Assembly (NCBI GenBank): GCA_910577355.1
Contig: CAJTMY010000006.1
Location: 1 to 64,000, forward strand
Direction of reading: 5' to 3'
DNA from: an uncultured Muribaculaceae bacterium
GTDB lineage: Bacteria; Bacteroidota; Bacteroidia; Bacteroidales; Muribaculaceae
Length of the DNA: 64,000 nucleotides
Within the stretch, counting starts at the first letter, position 1; each line of letters opens with the position of its first letter. The notes under the pieces were generated by a model, which saw nothing but the letters and a program-made list of their open reading frames with translations, was not told the DNA's origin and did no database searches. Below, piece after piece: positions 63,062 through 64,000 of this stretch. The position numbers and the translations under genes are program-made.

Positions 63062-63862
63062 TTAATCTTTAACGTATTTTCTTGCAATCTGATATATATT
63101 CTCGGCTTCCTGGCGGTTGGGGCTGTCGGGGTAATTGTTGACAAACGAGTAGTATTCGTCGATTACCTCGCGGAATCGCTCCTGCTTACGTTCGTCGATG
63201 CTCTGATCGGCCTCTTGAAAACGGGCTTTCAGTATCAGCATTTCCAGATCTTCCTTATATTTTGAATAAGGATAATCGCGCACGGCGTTGCGGGCCACTA
63301 TCACACAGCTCTCGTAATTGTTGCCCATATAGTTGCCGAGATTGTAATATAGCTGTGCATTCTGAAGCTGCTTGAGCGTGAGTTTGTCCTGAAGCTCGAA
63401 AATGGCATTCTGCGCCTGAGCAACTTTATCCGACCTCGGGAAATATTCCAGAAATGCCTGAAGCTCCTCTATACCCTTGATAGTGGTGGTCTGGTCGAGC
63501 TGAGGATCCGGCGAATCGAGATAATAGCCGTAGCCGCAATAAAAGCGGGCCGGCTCCACGAATTTACCCTTCGGATATCGTTGGTAATATGTCTTGAAGT
63601 AAGCGCCCGAGCTATAATAATCCTGATTCTCATAGTCGCTCAGAGCCAAGAGATACAACGATTCCTCAGCCTTGTCAGTACCTTTGAACACGTTGCAGCA
63701 GTCCTTGAACAGGGTACTGGCCTGCACATAACGCTTGTTTTCAAATGCCTGCTTGGCAAACTCAAACTTATAATTGTAATCCGTACTCTTCAACGCGCGC
63801 TGATACTCACCGCACGAGCACATAACAGCTGCAAGAAGAGAGAATATGATAAATTTGCGCAT
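63062..63862 (-). CDS. bamD: outer-membrane assembly lipoprotein BamD
   Basis: 266 residues from the ATG at 63862; an ATG at 63871 is the alternative. The promoter at 63888-63881 gives a leader of about 15 nt for the shorter form, which I prefer. Lipoprotein signal MRKFIIFSLLAAVMCSC, then tetratricopeptide-like helices: YVQASTLFKDCCNVFKGT and YSSGAYFKTYYQRYPKG. It belongs to the BAM complex inserting beta-barrel proteins such as the one at 78-2102. Confidence 0.93.
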   Translation of the reverse strand: MRKFIIFSLLAAVMCSCGEYQRALKSTDYNYKFEFAKQAFENKRYVQASTLFKDCCNVFKGTDKAEESLYLLALSDYENQDYYSSGAYFKTYYQRYPKGKFVEPARFYCGYGYYLDSPDPQLDQTTTIKGIEELQAFLEYFPRSDKVAQAQNAIFELQDKLTLKQLQNAQLYYNLGNYMGNNYESCVIVARNAVRDYPYSKYKEDLEMLILKARFQEADQSIDERKQERFREVIDEYYSFVNNYPDSPNRQEAENIYQIARKYVKD

Positions 63863-63880
63863 AACTTTCATTTCAAGATG

Positions 63881-63888
63881 CAAAGTTA
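63881..63888 (-). promoter_or_regulatory. promoter -7 element for bamD
   Basis: Minus strand TAACTTTG; CTTG about 19 bp upstream (63911-63908) resembles the -33. Supports the start at 63862. Confidence 0.6.
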
Positions 63889-64000
63889 CGTTTTTTAGTT
63901 AGCATGACAAGCATTGCCCGCCAATGTTTACAAAATTTAACGCTGATTTCACTCATTCAGATCAATATATGGTATTGACGTGGCGGCGAGCTCGCGTCGA

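Noticed and set aside
1..64000. CRISPR array or insertion sequence
   Set aside because: No regularly spaced repeats, no transposase reading frame and no terminal inverted repeats with target duplication were seen.

Overview
The window reads as a Bacteroidales chromosome, most likely a Muribaculaceae-type gut bacterium. The basis is the protein set (outer-membrane beta-barrel receptor, C10 protease with a BspA-like repeat region, Rpb6/omega-like RNA polymerase subunit, DUF4491, class II ribonucleotide reductase, BamD) and the recurring Bacteroidetes promoter TTTG-N19-TAnnTTTG. The genus is inference.

Left edge (1-2219): an outer-membrane beta-barrel gene without a visible N-terminus, then a terminator hairpin.

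Integrated element (2220-18762, about 16.5 kb): an 18-bp sequence identical to the 3' end of tRNA-Gln lies at 2220-2237 and again inside the intact tRNA-Gln at 18745-18762. Just inside the left copy is a tyrosine recombinase. Toward the right end are a frameshifted excisionase-type gene, a DUF3408 gene, a MobC-like gene, a relaxase and a strong inverted repeat that could be oriT. No coupling protein or type IV secretion genes are present, so this looks like an integrative mobilizable element (IME). It carries three cargo modules: (a) an AlbA_2/Schlafen-type ATP-binding protein with a compact Rad50-like ATPase whose C-terminus recalls PrrC/RloC-type nucleases; (b) a tightly packed ten-gene operon of small soluble enzymes (zinc ribbon, DJ-1/PfpI, YCII, two double-GNAT proteins, SnoaL-like, 4-OT tautomerase, GyrI-like, esterase, Vat/CatB-like acetyltransferase) behind a structured leader with a possible 10-codon leader ORF; (c) a cytosolic protein followed by a small four-TM protein whose sizes, order and topology resemble phage lambda RexA/RexB. 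A 1.2-kb stretch near the right end has no convincing gene but contains a perfect terminator.

Core region (18.7-64 kb): B12-dependent ribonucleotide reductase; nitroreductase with two membrane proteins; a four-gene operon (M23 peptidase, MerR regulator, NapH/NapG-like polyferredoxin, exported Fe-S aldo-keto reductase); alaS, esterase, recF, a DciA-like gene, thioesterase and a glycosyltransferase in one direction; rmlA-rmlC-rmlB with a glycosyltransferase; groES-groEL; a large alpha-2-macroglobulin-like protein lacking the thioester motif; rnr-folB; a biotin-dependent carboxyltransferase; a C10 protease; ruvX-def-ettA; a D-2-hydroxyacid dehydrogenase; an alpha-amylase and a serine hydrolase; an EamA transporter; a DUF3298 lipoprotein; and bamD with the Rpb6-like subunit.

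The most unusual parts are the cargo operon with its leader and the Rex-like pair. Both are functional hypotheses from sequence reading, not proven assignments.
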